Below, one piece after another: positions 37,226 to 45,061 of a DNA stretch of 59,302 nt. Made by a program: the position numbers and the translations under genes. Source of the DNA: Salegentibacter sp. R32 (lineage in GTDB: Bacteria > Bacteroidota > Bacteroidia > Flavobacteriales > Flavobacteriaceae); assembly GCF_008692195.1 (NCBI RefSeq), contig NZ_RXOM01000023.1:1-59302 (forward strand), in the 5' to 3' direction. The notes under the pieces are model-generated. The model saw only the letters and a list, made by a program, of their open reading frames with translations, was not told where the DNA came from and searched no databases. The stretch's first letter is position 1. Each line of letters starts with the position of its first letter.

Positions 37226-37823
37226 AGTTTTCTTTTAAATTTTCGGCAGTCAAGGCTTTGCCTTTTTCATCTTGCGTTATCAGGCTCAAAAATACATTAT
37301 ATCCTTCTTTATCCAAATCTAACCAACCACAAATTGCAGCGTTTGCCTTGTTTGTACTGAATAGATTTTGCAAATAAACAATTAAAAATGAAGCATCAAA
37401 TTTTTCAGAAATAAAAAAAGCGTTTTCGGTTTGTAATTGGTGCCGAATGCTCAATTCTCCCAACACAATATTCGGTAAAGTGTACACAAAAACAGAAGGC
37501 GAAGCGAAAGCATTTTCATCTGAAATGCCTGCCTGATAATTAAGATCGGTCTCTAAACTACCAGTGCTATTTTGTAGAATCAAGGCGGTTTCTGGGTTTA
37601 GTTGTCGATCTTTTGCTAGATATTCCGAAGCGATAAATCCTAATTTGGAAAGTAAATCCATTTTATAGAATTTAGCATAATCGATTTCTAAATCTTGATA
37701 GCAAGCTTTTAAGAATGCCGGTAATTCTAGATTTTCAGCGGTTTCAAAAATCACCTTTCCGTTGAAGATCACCTGATGATTTCTAAGCATGACCGATGCC
37801 GGAATTTGATGATTTTTATGCAT
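37200..37823 (-). CDS. Truncated ketosynthase-like protein
   Basis: 207 residues. The segment SPSVFVYTLPNIVLGELSIRHQL (about 108-130) and LILQNSTGSLETD before it resemble the N-terminal half of FabF-type ketosynthases, but no C-terminal half with the two His motifs is present, and no TACSS-type Cys follows. Stand-alone KS-half proteins like this recur in aryl-polyene/flexirubin clusters. It is probably structural or regulatory. It overlaps both neighbours (8 bp upstream, 26 bp downstream), so it is not a remnant by accident of frameshift. Confidence 0.7.
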   Translation of the reverse strand: MHKNHQIPASVMLRNHQVIFNGKVIFETAENLELPAFLKACYQDLEIDYAKFYKMDLLSKLGFIASEYLAKDRQLNPETALILQNSTGSLETDLNYQAGISDENAFASPSVFVYTLPNIVLGELSIRHQLQTENAFFISEKFDASFLIVYLQNLFSTNKANAAICGWLDLDKEGYNVFLSLITQDEKGKALTAENLKENYEQFKTRA

Positions 37824-38967
37824 ACTTCAGATTTTTAAAAATCATCGCAAAATTACAACCTCCAAATCCTGATGCGGTTTTTAAAGCGTATTTTAATTTT
37901 TTTTCTTCTAAATTCTGCTGAATATTTAATATCGGCTCCACTCCTATTTCCTCACAACCTAAAGATGGAAATAATAGATTTTGCTGAAGTGATTTGATAC
38001 TCAAAATACTTTCGATCAAGGCTGAAGCTCCAAATGTATGTCCGTAATAAGCTTTATAACTGGTTAAAGGTTTTTGCTGAAGGTTTAATCTGCCAAAAGC
38101 CTGCGCTTCCATCGCGTCGTTGTAAAGTGTTGCCGTTCCATGAGCAGAAATGCAATCGATCGCTGAAGCTTCTAGATGAGCTTCTTTTAAGGCTGAAGAA
38201 ATTGCCTTGGCCAAACCTTCTCCCGTTCGTGACGGTCCCGAAATATGATTCGCATCATTTGCTGTGGCTTCCCCTACAATTTGAATTGTTGAATTTTGTT
38301 TTTCTGTACTCAATAAAACTCCGGCTGCGGCTTCACCCAAATTAATGCCTTTTCGGTTTTTATCGTAAGGTTTACAAATTTTGTCATCCATCGCTTGTAA
38401 TAATTGAAAACCGGAACGTGTAAATTTAGAAACCACATCGCCGCCTAAAACCAATGCGTTTTTATAGGCATTTTCTTCTAGCAAACGTTTACCAACACTT
38501 AATCCTAAACCACCGGAAATACAGGCGTTAGAAAGTGTGATTAGTTCATTTTTTAACTTGAAATATTTCTGAATGGTCTTCCCTAAACTGTATAGTTTTG
38601 ATTTTTCAGGAATTGAATTATCAGAATTGTCCAGTAATTCTACATTTCCTTTGGTCGTAGAAATAATTAGAACTGTTTCTTCTAAATCGATAGAAGAATT
38701 TCGCTCTAATAATTGATGAACCGTTAAAAGCAGTAATTTTTCTAATTTGGTAAAAGTTTCCGCTTCGGAAAATGCTAACCGACTAAATTGTTGCTGAATA
38801 AAATCGTCTTCGAAAAGTGCTGCATAAAACGAGTTTTCACCGCTTAACACATGCTTTCGAATTGCAGTTTTTTTCTTTTTAATTTGCTCTAAATTAGCGG
38901 AAGTTCCCCAACCTAGCGGCGCGATAATTTCATCGTCAATAATATGTACAGCGGGTTTCTGTCTCAA
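37816..38967 (-). CDS. Beta-ketoacyl-ACP synthase, pigment cluster (second intact KS)
   Basis: 383 residues. Active-site Cys in TLSNACISGGLGLSVG near 148, first His in CISAHGTATLYND near 272 and second His in YGHTFGASALIESIL near 305. The Cys context (NACISG) differs from the other KS (STACSSG), which suggests different substrate preference, for instance starter condensation versus extension. It lies 15 bp downstream of the dehydratase gene and overlaps the next gene by 8 bp. Confidence 0.9.
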   Translation of the reverse strand: MRQKPAVHIIDDEIIAPLGWGTSANLEQIKKKKTAIRKHVLSGENSFYAALFEDDFIQQQFSRLAFSEAETFTKLEKLLLLTVHQLLERNSSIDLEETVLIISTTKGNVELLDNSDNSIPEKSKLYSLGKTIQKYFKLKNELITLSNACISGGLGLSVGKRLLEENAYKNALVLGGDVVSKFTRSGFQLLQAMDDKICKPYDKNRKGINLGEAAAGVLLSTEKQNSTIQIVGEATANDANHISGPSRTGEGLAKAISSALKEAHLEASAIDCISAHGTATLYNDAMEAQAFGRLNLQQKPLTSYKAYYGHTFGASALIESILSIKSLQQNLLFPSLGCEEIGVEPILNIQQNLEEKKLKYALKTASGFGGCNFAMIFKNLKYA

Positions 38968-38982
38968 ATTGATGGCGTTTAT

Positions 38983-39405
38983 TTAAGACGAAAGTACAGT
39001 TTTTATTTCAGCCCAAGCTAAAAGTTCTTCAGAAGAATTAAACACTTCTACCTTAGCTAACTGAATACCAATCGCTTCGTATTGTTTTTCTACTTTGCCA
39101 AAAATCTGCGTTCCAACTTCTGGTAATGCTACAATCTCTGCTTTTCTAATGGCGCCTATAAACCCAACTTTTGCCTCTTTTTTTGATTCTCCCATAAAAG
39201 CAGAAGAAACCGCAATACTTTGCGCCATAAATTCTAATAATCCTGCTTCAGAAAAACGGTTTCTACTGACTAGCAAATTATCTTCTGCAATCGTTAAGGT
39301 TGAAAATACTTCGCTGTTTATTTCAACTAAACCATCAACCATCGTGAAAGGAGTTTTTTGCGGTAGAAGGTTTTCAACCTGAGATTTAGTAAGAAGTGTT
39401 TTCAT
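38983..39405 (-). CDS. Hotdog-fold dehydratase (ApeI/FabZ-like)
   Basis: 140 residues. One hotdog domain: LLPQKTPFTMVDGLVEI near 13-29 and GLLEFMAQSIAVSSAFMGE near 75-93, which match the dehydratase family's beta-strand and central helix. It is the first dehydratase in the operon; with the second (32784-33155) it would form the trans double bonds of the polyene. It is separated from the acyltransferase gene upstream by a 123-bp gap with palindromic repeats. Confidence 0.82.
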   Translation of the reverse strand: MKTLLTKSQVENLLPQKTPFTMVDGLVEINSEVFSTLTIAEDNLLVSRNRFSEAGLLEFMAQSIAVSSAFMGESKKEAKVGFIGAIRKAEIVALPEVGTQIFGKVEKQYEAIGIQLAKVEVFNSSEELLAWAEIKTVLSS

Positions 39406-39430
39406 AACGAATTAACTAATTTAACTTTTC

Positions 39431-39504
39431 GTCACCCTGAACTTGATTCAGGGTCACATCAAAGATTTTCCTATTTTGATGAGATGCTGAAACAAGTTCA
39501 GCAT
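39431..39504. repeat. Two dispersed palindromic repeats in an operon gap
   Basis: 39431-39457 is a palindrome from GTCACCCTGAA to TTCAGGGTCAC with a 5-nt centre. 39484-39504 runs from ATGCTGAA to TTCAGCAT around ACAAG. They resemble the units at 33185-33271 and occupy the gap between the acyltransferase and dehydratase genes. Confidence 0.7.
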
Positions 39505-39528
39505 GACTTTTGGTTTTCAATTCAAAAA

Positions 39529-40395
39529 TCAATCCCAAAAATCGTAAAAATTGAACCATTGTGTAGGATATTTTTTTACCATTTTTTCTAAATTTTGTAA
39601 ATATCCATTTAGAATTTCTTGTGGTTCGTGATTTTCGACTTTTAATTTTCTGGCGTAAAAATGGTAATGATAATGAGGTTCTCGCATAATGTACACCATT
39701 AAGGTGGGCAGTTTTTTTAAGGCTGCCAATTTAAACGGACCTTCAAAAAACCGCGATTTTTCTCCTAAAAAGTCAGCTTTAATATGTTTACCTTCTCCAC
39801 TACGATCGGCGGCAAAAACTAAAAGTTCATTATTACTTAAGGCTTCATTAATTTGAAATAAATGCGAAAGATCTTCTTTTACCACAATTAAGTTGAGTTT
39901 TGTTTTCCCGGTGACTGACTCTAAATAACTTTTAATGTTTTTATGTTCGTGATCGGTAACCACCATATTGATGGCAGCTTCGTTCCCTAATTCTTCAAAA
40001 AAAGTTCTCGAAATATTAAAATTACCAATATGCGCGGTAAATAAAATTCCGCCTTTTTTCTGCTGAATTAATTCTTTTATATGATGAATTCCGTCGAAAT
40101 TCATAGTGAATTTATCGCGCTTGCCAACGGTTACCGCGACTCGATCGATTAAACTTTGCCCAAAAACATAATAAGTTTGAAAAATTTTGAAAACTGAAGT
40201 AACTACCGAAAATTCTAATCTGCGATGAAAATAGTAAAACAAGGCTTTGGATGCTTTTGGAGCAGCGATCACAAAATAAGGAACCGGTAAACTTAATAAA
40301 AAGTAAGCCGCTCGGAGTCCAAAATTTTTGATGAAAAACACAAAAACCTTAATGCCAGAAACGCTTCCGCGAGATTTACCGTTCCATTTTGCCAT
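39529..40395 (-). CDS. LpxL/HtrB-like lysophospholipid acyltransferase
   Basis: 288 residues. A membrane-proximal N-terminus (AAYFLLSLPVPYFVIAAP) precedes the acyltransferase core: GGILFTAHIGNFNISRTFFEE near 116-136, the HxGN block of lipid A acyltransferases, then VFAADRSGEGKHI near 198 and LGEKSRFFEGPFKLAAL. In flexirubin-type clusters this enzyme is thought to transfer an acyl or aryl-polyene chain to an acceptor. It lies 9 bp downstream of the ketoreductase gene. Confidence 0.85.
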   Translation of the reverse strand: MAKWNGKSRGSVSGIKVFVFFIKNFGLRAAYFLLSLPVPYFVIAAPKASKALFYYFHRRLEFSVVTSVFKIFQTYYVFGQSLIDRVAVTVGKRDKFTMNFDGIHHIKELIQQKKGGILFTAHIGNFNISRTFFEELGNEAAINMVVTDHEHKNIKSYLESVTGKTKLNLIVVKEDLSHLFQINEALSNNELLVFAADRSGEGKHIKADFLGEKSRFFEGPFKLAALKKLPTLMVYIMREPHYHYHFYARKLKVENHEPQEILNGYLQNLEKMVKKYPTQWFNFYDFWD

Positions 40396-40404
40396 AAATT
40401 GTTC

Positions 40405-41142
40405 TTAATGAAGACCGCCGTTAATGTTAATTACTTCTCCGGTAATGTAATTGGCTTTTTTTGAAGCTAGAAAACTCACCAAGTCTGCCACTTCTTGAGC
40501 TTCACCAAAACGATTTGCAGGAATAATTTTCTTCAATTCTTTTTCATCTAAATCTTGCGTCATATCAGAATTTATAAATCCGGGCGCGACGGCATTCACG
40601 GTCACTTTACGTTTAGCAATTTCTTTAGCCAAAGCTTTTGTCGCTCCGATAATTGCTGCTTTTGCCGCAGAATAATTGGTTTGTCCCGCGGTGCCTTTTA
40701 CTCCGGAAACCGAAACAATATTAATTATCCGTCCAAAACGTTGCCGTATCATCGGCGTAATTAGTGGTTTCGTAATGTTATAAAAACCCTGAACACTGGT
40801 GTTAATCACTTGATCCCAATCGTTTTCACTCATCGCCATAAACAAACCATCACGCGTCACTCCGGCATTATTCACAATCACTTCAATGATCGAATCAGGA
40901 TGATTTTCTTGCCAGTTTTCTAAAAGGTTTTGAGTTTCATTTCTGTTAGCAACGTCGAATTTTAAAGTTTCGCAACTTGCATCAGTTTCAGCTTCAATTT
41001 CTGCTTTGGTTTGGGCTGCCGCTTCATCATTATTTGCATAAGTAATTAAGATATGATAACCTAAATCTTTAGCAATTTGCTTAGCGATTGCTTTCCCAAT
41101 TCCGCGTGAACCACCAGTAATTAACGCATATTTAGTTTTCAT
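40405..41142 (-). CDS. 3-oxoacyl-ACP reductase (FabG-like SDR)
   Basis: 245 residues, a classical short-chain dehydrogenase. It shows the NADP(H) loop LITGGSRGIGKAIA at 8-21, NNAGVTRDG near 90, catalytic Ser in SVSGVKGTAG near 142, and YxxxK in NYSAAKAAI near 155. It reduces 3-oxoacyl-ACP in the pigment pathway. It overlaps the ammonia-lyase gene by 11 bp. Being inside the operon, it is probably pathway-dedicated rather than the housekeeping FabG. Confidence 0.93.
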   Translation of the reverse strand: MKTKYALITGGSRGIGKAIAKQIAKDLGYHILITYANNDEAAAQTKAEIEAETDASCETLKFDVANRNETQNLLENWQENHPDSIIEVIVNNAGVTRDGLFMAMSENDWDQVINTSVQGFYNITKPLITPMIRQRFGRIINIVSVSGVKGTAGQTNYSAAKAAIIGATKALAKEIAKRKVTVNAVAPGFINSDMTQDLDEKELKKIIPANRFGEAQEVADLVSFLASKKANYITGEVININGGLH

Positions 41143-42664
41143 AAGGATCGTGATTTTTCAAATAATGGGTGGTTTCTTCAATTAACGAATACAAAGGCTG
41201 ATCTTTTTTAATTTTCGGAATAAATTTTTGTAACTGCTGAAGAATACTTCTTGTTTTTGGTGCTAATTTTTCTACTTCCTCTAAATAATACGCCGCTTGC
41301 ACTAAGCTAATCACTTGCACCGATAAAACTTCAAAAGAATTATTGATCACACGTTTGGTTAAGCTTGCCGCATTGGTGCCCATACTCACAATATCTTGAT
41401 TGTCGTTATTGTTAGAAATGCTATGAATGTACATGGAATTTGACAAGGTTTGGTTTTCTGCCGTTGTAGAAACCGCGCTAAATTGAGCGCCTTGCATACC
41501 AAAATTGAGTCCGAGTTTACCGTGATTTAAAAACGGCGGAAAAATATCGTTCAACTTCGCATTCATTAGATAATTCAGTTGTCGCTCCACCAACATCGAG
41601 AGTTTAGTTGTTGCCAAGCGCATTTTATCCATTTCTAAAGAAATATAATCTCCGTGAAAATTACCTCCGTGATAAACCTGTTGCTTTTCTGCATCAACAA
41701 TTGGGTTATCGTTGGCAGAATTTACTTCATTCAACAAAACTTTTAATACATTTTGATACGTGTCTTTTATCGGACCTAAAATCTGCGGTACGCAACGTAA
41801 ACTATAATATTCTTGTACTTTTTCTTTAAAAAATTCTTCTTCAACAGACTTGTATAAATGTGCCTCTCGTTTTTTTATGAGTTGACTTCCCGATAAAAGT
41901 TCACGCATTTGTTGAGCGATTTCCTGTTGGCCTTGATGCAATTTCGCTTCATTTAATTCAGCAGAAAAATGATCGTCGTAAGCGCTTACCAATTCATTAA
42001 GCAAACTACTCGTAAAAATTGACCAATTCAATAAACGTTCAGCATAATAAAAATTCAGTAAACCAATACCCGTCATTACCGAAGTGCCGTTAATTAAAGC
42101 TAAACCTTCACGCCCCTGAATAGAAATTGGCATTAGATTTTCAGCCTTAAAAACTTCTGACGTCGATGTTCGCTTTCCTTTATAAAACACTTCGCCTTCA
42201 CCAATTAATACCAAGGCTAAATGTGCTAATTGCACTAGATCTCCGCTTGCGCCAACGCCACCGTGTTCAAAAATTACTGGATAGATTTCTCGATTAATGA
42301 GCTCTTTCATTAATGAAATAACTTCGGAAGAAATTCCGGATTTTCCTAAACTCAAGGTTTGAAGACGAGCGAGCATTACGGCTTTTACTTCATCTTCAGC
42401 TAAAACATTTCCCGTACCTGAAGCGTGACTTCTTATTAAGTTATATTGAAGATCTTTTAAACTTTCTTTCGGAATTTTATATTGCGCCATCGGCCCAAAA
42501 CCTGTGTTTACGCCATAAATCACTTTATCTTCAGCAAAACTTTTGAGAAACTGAAAACTCTCTTCCATTTGTTGAAGTGTAGCTTCTGAGATTTCAACTT
42601 TTTTGTGCTGAAAAATAATGGCTTTAAATTCTGAAAAACTAAACGAATACGGAGCTTTCGGCAT
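41132..42664 (-). CDS. HAL/PAL/TAL-family aromatic amino acid ammonia-lyase (probable tyrosine ammonia-lyase)
   Basis: 510 residues. The MIO cofactor triad Ala-Ser-Gly lies at 139-141 in GGVGASGDLVQLAHL. The N-terminal YGVNTGFGPM and the active-site QNQDIVSMGTNA-like segment (NNNDNQDIVSMGTNAA, near 430) are present. The selectivity loop reads RSHASG near 78-83, with His as in HAL and TAL rather than PAL. No hut genes are nearby, and the context is a flexirubin/aryl-polyene cluster, so deamination of tyrosine to 4-coumarate is the likely job. First gene of the operon, with a TACATTTG -7-like element upstream. Confidence 0.9.
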   Translation of the reverse strand: MPKAPYSFSFSEFKAIIFQHKKVEISEATLQQMEESFQFLKSFAEDKVIYGVNTGFGPMAQYKIPKESLKDLQYNLIRSHASGTGNVLAEDEVKAVMLARLQTLSLGKSGISSEVISLMKELINREIYPVIFEHGGVGASGDLVQLAHLALVLIGEGEVFYKGKRTSTSEVFKAENLMPISIQGREGLALINGTSVMTGIGLLNFYYAERLLNWSIFTSSLLNELVSAYDDHFSAELNEAKLHQGQQEIAQQMRELLSGSQLIKKREAHLYKSVEEEFFKEKVQEYYSLRCVPQILGPIKDTYQNVLKVLLNEVNSANDNPIVDAEKQQVYHGGNFHGDYISLEMDKMRLATTKLSMLVERQLNYLMNAKLNDIFPPFLNHGKLGLNFGMQGAQFSAVSTTAENQTLSNSMYIHSISNNNDNQDIVSMGTNAASLTKRVINNSFEVLSVQVISLVQAAYYLEEVEKLAPKTRSILQQLQKFIPKIKKDQPLYSLIEETTHYLKNHDPYEN

Positions 42665-42689
42665 TAAAAATGGGTTAAGGTTTACCGGA

Positions 42690-42706
42690 CAAATGTAGTA
42701 TATTTA
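42690..42706. promoter_or_regulatory. Overlapping divergent -7 elements between lyase and halogenase-like genes
   Basis: On the minus strand 42697-42690 reads TACATTTG, a match to TAnnTTTG, directed to the ammonia-lyase operon. On the plus strand 42699-42706 reads TATATTTA, one base off consensus, directed to the halogenase-like gene. The 60-bp intergenic space is so short that both promoters must share it. No -33 box of correct spacing is clear. Confidence 0.4.
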
Positions 42707-42724
42707 CCTAGCAAAAAAAATTAG

Positions 42725-43960
42725 ATGAATACAGAAAAGGTAGATGTTTTAATTATTGGCGCCGGACCTTCGGGTTGTGTTTCTGCTGCCTATCTCGCCC
42801 AAAAAGGTTATCGAGTTACGATTCTAGAGAAAAGTAAATTTCCTCGTTATACCATTGGAGAAAGCCTGATCCCACGTTGTATGGATAATTTTGAAGAGGC
42901 CGGACTTTTAGAAGATTTACAACAACAAAATTACCAAAAAAAGTACGGAGCCAAGTTTATTAAAAACGGAATTGTGGGTGCATTCGATTTTGCTGAAAAG
43001 TTTGGTGAAGGTTGGGATTGGACCTGGCAAGTACCTCGAGATGATTTTGATATGGTTTTAGCCGAATCTTGCCAAAAAAAAAGAGTAGAAATTCTTTTTG
43101 AAACTGAAGTAACTGCGGTAGATTTTTCTGCGGAAGAAGAAGTAACGATCTCCTATCGTTCTAAATCTATTTCTGAAACGATAACTGCTCGATTTATTAT
43201 TGATGCCAGCGGTAACGGAAGAGTTCTCGCCAAACAGCTTGGTTTAGAAGCTGAAGCAAAAGTAAGTTCGCATTCTTCAATTTTCACTCAAGTGAAAGAT
43301 ATAGATCGAGAAAACTTTAAACATCACAATACGATCACCTTCGATATTTTAGAACAAGAGGTTTGGATGTGGTATATCCCTTTTTCTAACGGAAATACAA
43401 GTTTAGGCGTAGTTGCTCCAACCGATTGGTTAGCAAAATTTTCTGAAGATAACGAAACTGCTTTTCGACAAATATTAGCTTTAAGTCCAGAATTTAAAGA
43501 ACAGTTTGAAAAAGTAAAATTTAACTTCGCTCCTATTCAAATTAAAAATATTGCTAAAAATGTTACTCAGCTATGCGGTGATCGCTTTGTATTGACCGGT
43601 AATAGCGCCGAATTTCTAGATCCGGTGTTTTCTTCCGGAGTTTCTTTTGCGACTGAAAGTGGTTTATTAGCAGCAAAATTAATCGATAAAGAATTTCAAG
43701 GAGAACTAGTGAACTGGCAAAAAGACTATGTAAATTATATGAATGCCGGGATTGAAGTTTTTTCAACCTACGTAAAAGAATGGTATACTGGGAATTTACA
43801 GGAAATTATTTTACATCAAGAGCCCAATGAGGATATAAAAAAACAACTTTGTGCGGTATTAGCTGGATATGTCTGGAATAAGAAGAATCCTTTTGTGAAA
43901 AAGCATCATCGTATTGTGAAAAATGTAGCCAAGCTCATTAGCTTAGAAAAAAGTTCCTGA
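42725..43960 (+). CDS. Flavin-dependent halogenase-like FAD oxidoreductase
   Basis: 411 residues. The N-terminal FAD loop is IGAGPSGCVSAAYLAQKG at 11-28, followed by GESLIPRCMD near 48. VWMWYIPF near 214 contains the WxWxIP motif of FADH2-dependent halogenases, which keeps monooxygenation from happening. LTGNSAEFLDPVFSSGV near 290 is the second FAD segment. Chlorinated flexirubins are known, so aryl chlorination is a reasonable guess. A geranylgeranyl-reductase-like oxidation role is the alternative. It is transcribed away from the pigment operon over a shared 60-bp promoter region. Confidence 0.82.
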   Translation: MNTEKVDVLIIGAGPSGCVSAAYLAQKGYRVTILEKSKFPRYTIGESLIPRCMDNFEEAGLLEDLQQQNYQKKYGAKFIKNGIVGAFDFAEKFGEGWDWTWQVPRDDFDMVLAESCQKKRVEILFETEVTAVDFSAEEEVTISYRSKSISETITARFIIDASGNGRVLAKQLGLEAEAKVSSHSSIFTQVKDIDRENFKHHNTITFDILEQEVWMWYIPFSNGNTSLGVVAPTDWLAKFSEDNETAFRQILALSPEFKEQFEKVKFNFAPIQIKNIAKNVTQLCGDRFVLTGNSAEFLDPVFSSGVSFATESGLLAAKLIDKEFQGELVNWQKDYVNYMNAGIEVFSTYVKEWYTGNLQEIILHQEPNEDIKKQLCAVLAGYVWNKKNPFVKKHHRIVKNVAKLISLEKSS

Positions 43961-44027
43961 AAATTAAAATGATAACTATTTGCCACTAAGCTTAATAGGA
44001 TTTAATTATAAAAAAGCCTATATTTTG

Positions 44028-44059
44028 TTTGGTAGGAACGTAAAGAGGCTTTATATTTG
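44028..44059 (+). promoter_or_regulatory. Promoter of tRNA-Ser
   Basis: A -33 TTTG (44028-44031) and -7 TATATTTG (44052-44059) are separated by 20 bp, a full match to the Bacteroidota sigma-A consensus, 37 bp before the tRNA. Confidence 0.85.
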
Positions 44060-44096
44060 CAACCGCAAAAATAACTTGCGCAGTTCATAATTTAAC

Positions 44097-44182
44097 GGAG
44101 AGGTGGCAGAGTGGTAATGCAGCAGCCTGCTAAGCTGTCATCCTTCTTGGATGCCCGGGTTCGAATCCCGGTCTCTCCGCCA
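44097..44182 (+). tRNA. tRNA-Ser (anticodon GCT), CCA encoded
   Basis: The acceptor arms GGAGAGG and TCTCTCC pair. The anticodon stem GCAGC/GCTGT closes the loop CTGCTAA, with anticodon GCT. The long variable arm (around CATCCTTCTTGGATG) is typical for serine tRNA. The T arm CCGGG-TTCGAAT-CCCGG is perfect, and CCA is encoded at 44180-44182. Confidence 0.95.
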
Positions 44183-44192
44183 CAAAAAAGAG

Positions 44193-44223
44193 TTTGGTAG
44201 TTTAAAAATTAATTTTATATTTG
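44193..44223 (+). promoter_or_regulatory. Promoter of tRNA-Pro
   Basis: TTTG (44193-44196), a 19-bp spacer and TATATTTG (44216-44223) lie between the two tRNA genes, so the second tRNA has its own strong promoter. Confidence 0.85.
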
Positions 44224-44249
44224 CCGCTCGAATTACAAAAGATAATCTT

Positions 44250-44324
44250 CGGGGTGTAGCGTAGCCCGGTTATCGCGCCTGCTTTGGGAGCAGGAGGTCG
44301 CAGGTTCGAATCCTGCCACCCCGA
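44250..44324 (+). tRNA. tRNA-Pro (anticodon TGG), CCA not encoded
   Basis: The acceptor arms CGGGGTG and CACCCCG pair, with discriminator A at 44324. The anticodon stem CCTGC/GCAGG holds the loop TTTGGGA, anticodon TGG. The T arm is GCAGG-TTCGAAT-CCTGC. The 3' end continues as CTG rather than CCA. The last 15 nt and flank recur at 46725-46745. Confidence 0.95.
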
Positions 44325-44350
44325 CTGAAACCATTTAGAAATGGAAATAA

Positions 44351-44385
44351 AAACCTTAAAAATCTATTGATTTTTAAGGTTTTTT
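44351..44385 (+). terminator. Terminator after tRNA-Pro
   Basis: A 14-bp perfect stem (AAACCTTAAAAATC / GATTTTTAAGGTTT) with a TATT loop runs into a T-run. From here to 44582 I see no gene. Confidence 0.85.
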
Positions 44386-44582
44386 CAGTTTATAGGGTTT
44401 TTATATAATTCGTAATCAATATAAATGAGTCCGATTGGGTGACCTTTTTTTGTTATCTTATTGCTCATATTGATTTGACTTTCGTTTTCACGCTTTTTGT
44501 CTAATTTGAAAACGAAACACTATAAAAAATGCCGTAAGCTTCAAAATTAGTTTTGAGTTTTACTATATAATTCACTTTATAA

Positions 44583-44615
44583 AAAGAGTGCTACTTCAAT
44601 GAAGTAACACTCTTT
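44583..44615. terminator. Bidirectional hairpin terminator
   Basis: The stem AAAGAGTG-C-TACTTC pairs with GAAGTA-A-CACTCTTT with one mismatch and a 3-nt loop. It lies 20 bp after the stop of the minus-strand NTF2-like gene and has A/T tails on both sides. Confidence 0.8.
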
Positions 44616-44635
44616 AATTATTTTTAGAAAAGTAT

Positions 44636-45061
44636 TTAATTTTCTTTTTCTAAATGACCAACTCTTTTGGAAACTAGCCATTGCTCATTTTGAAAAATGT
44701 AATCATCATGATAGATTGCTCTAATTTCAGTCTTTACCGATTTCTCTGCTTGTACTTCAATTAAAGTAATGAGACTATAACAGATTCCTTTAGCGTGATC
44801 TCCATCAATTTTAAGAAGCTGCTGGCCATTGAAATGATAAGAAGATTTTAAATCTTTATTAAAATTAGAAAAAGCTTCTTGCATCGCTTTACGTCCTTTT
44901 ACATTTAAAACCAGATTTCCATTGACAGAGGTTTCAGAGATCGCATCTTCAATAAATAACTTTACCTGATTTTCATAATCTTTTTGATCACTCAGAAAAG
45001 ATATCTTATCTACCAGCTCTTTTAAGCCCAATCTATCCTTAAGATTTTTATCCGTCATCAT
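44636..45061 (-). CDS. NTF2-like/SnoaL-family protein
   Basis: 141 residues fitting the cone-shaped alpha+beta NTF2-like fold: an N-terminal helix pair (ELVDKISFLSDQKDYENQVKLFIEDAI), GRKAMQEAF near 58, a central HFNGQQLLKIDGDHAKGICYSL and C-terminal strands ending IFQNEQWLVSKRVGH. Members are small-molecule binding or isomerase/hydrolase proteins; nothing here identifies the ligand. Its ATG directly follows the oxidoreductase stop codon, so it is the second gene of an HxlR-controlled two-gene operon. Confidence 0.78.
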   Translation of the reverse strand: MMTDKNLKDRLGLKELVDKISFLSDQKDYENQVKLFIEDAISETSVNGNLVLNVKGRKAMQEAFSNFNKDLKSSYHFNGQQLLKIDGDHAKGICYSLITLIEVQAEKSVKTEIRAIYHDDYIFQNEQWLVSKRVGHLEKEN

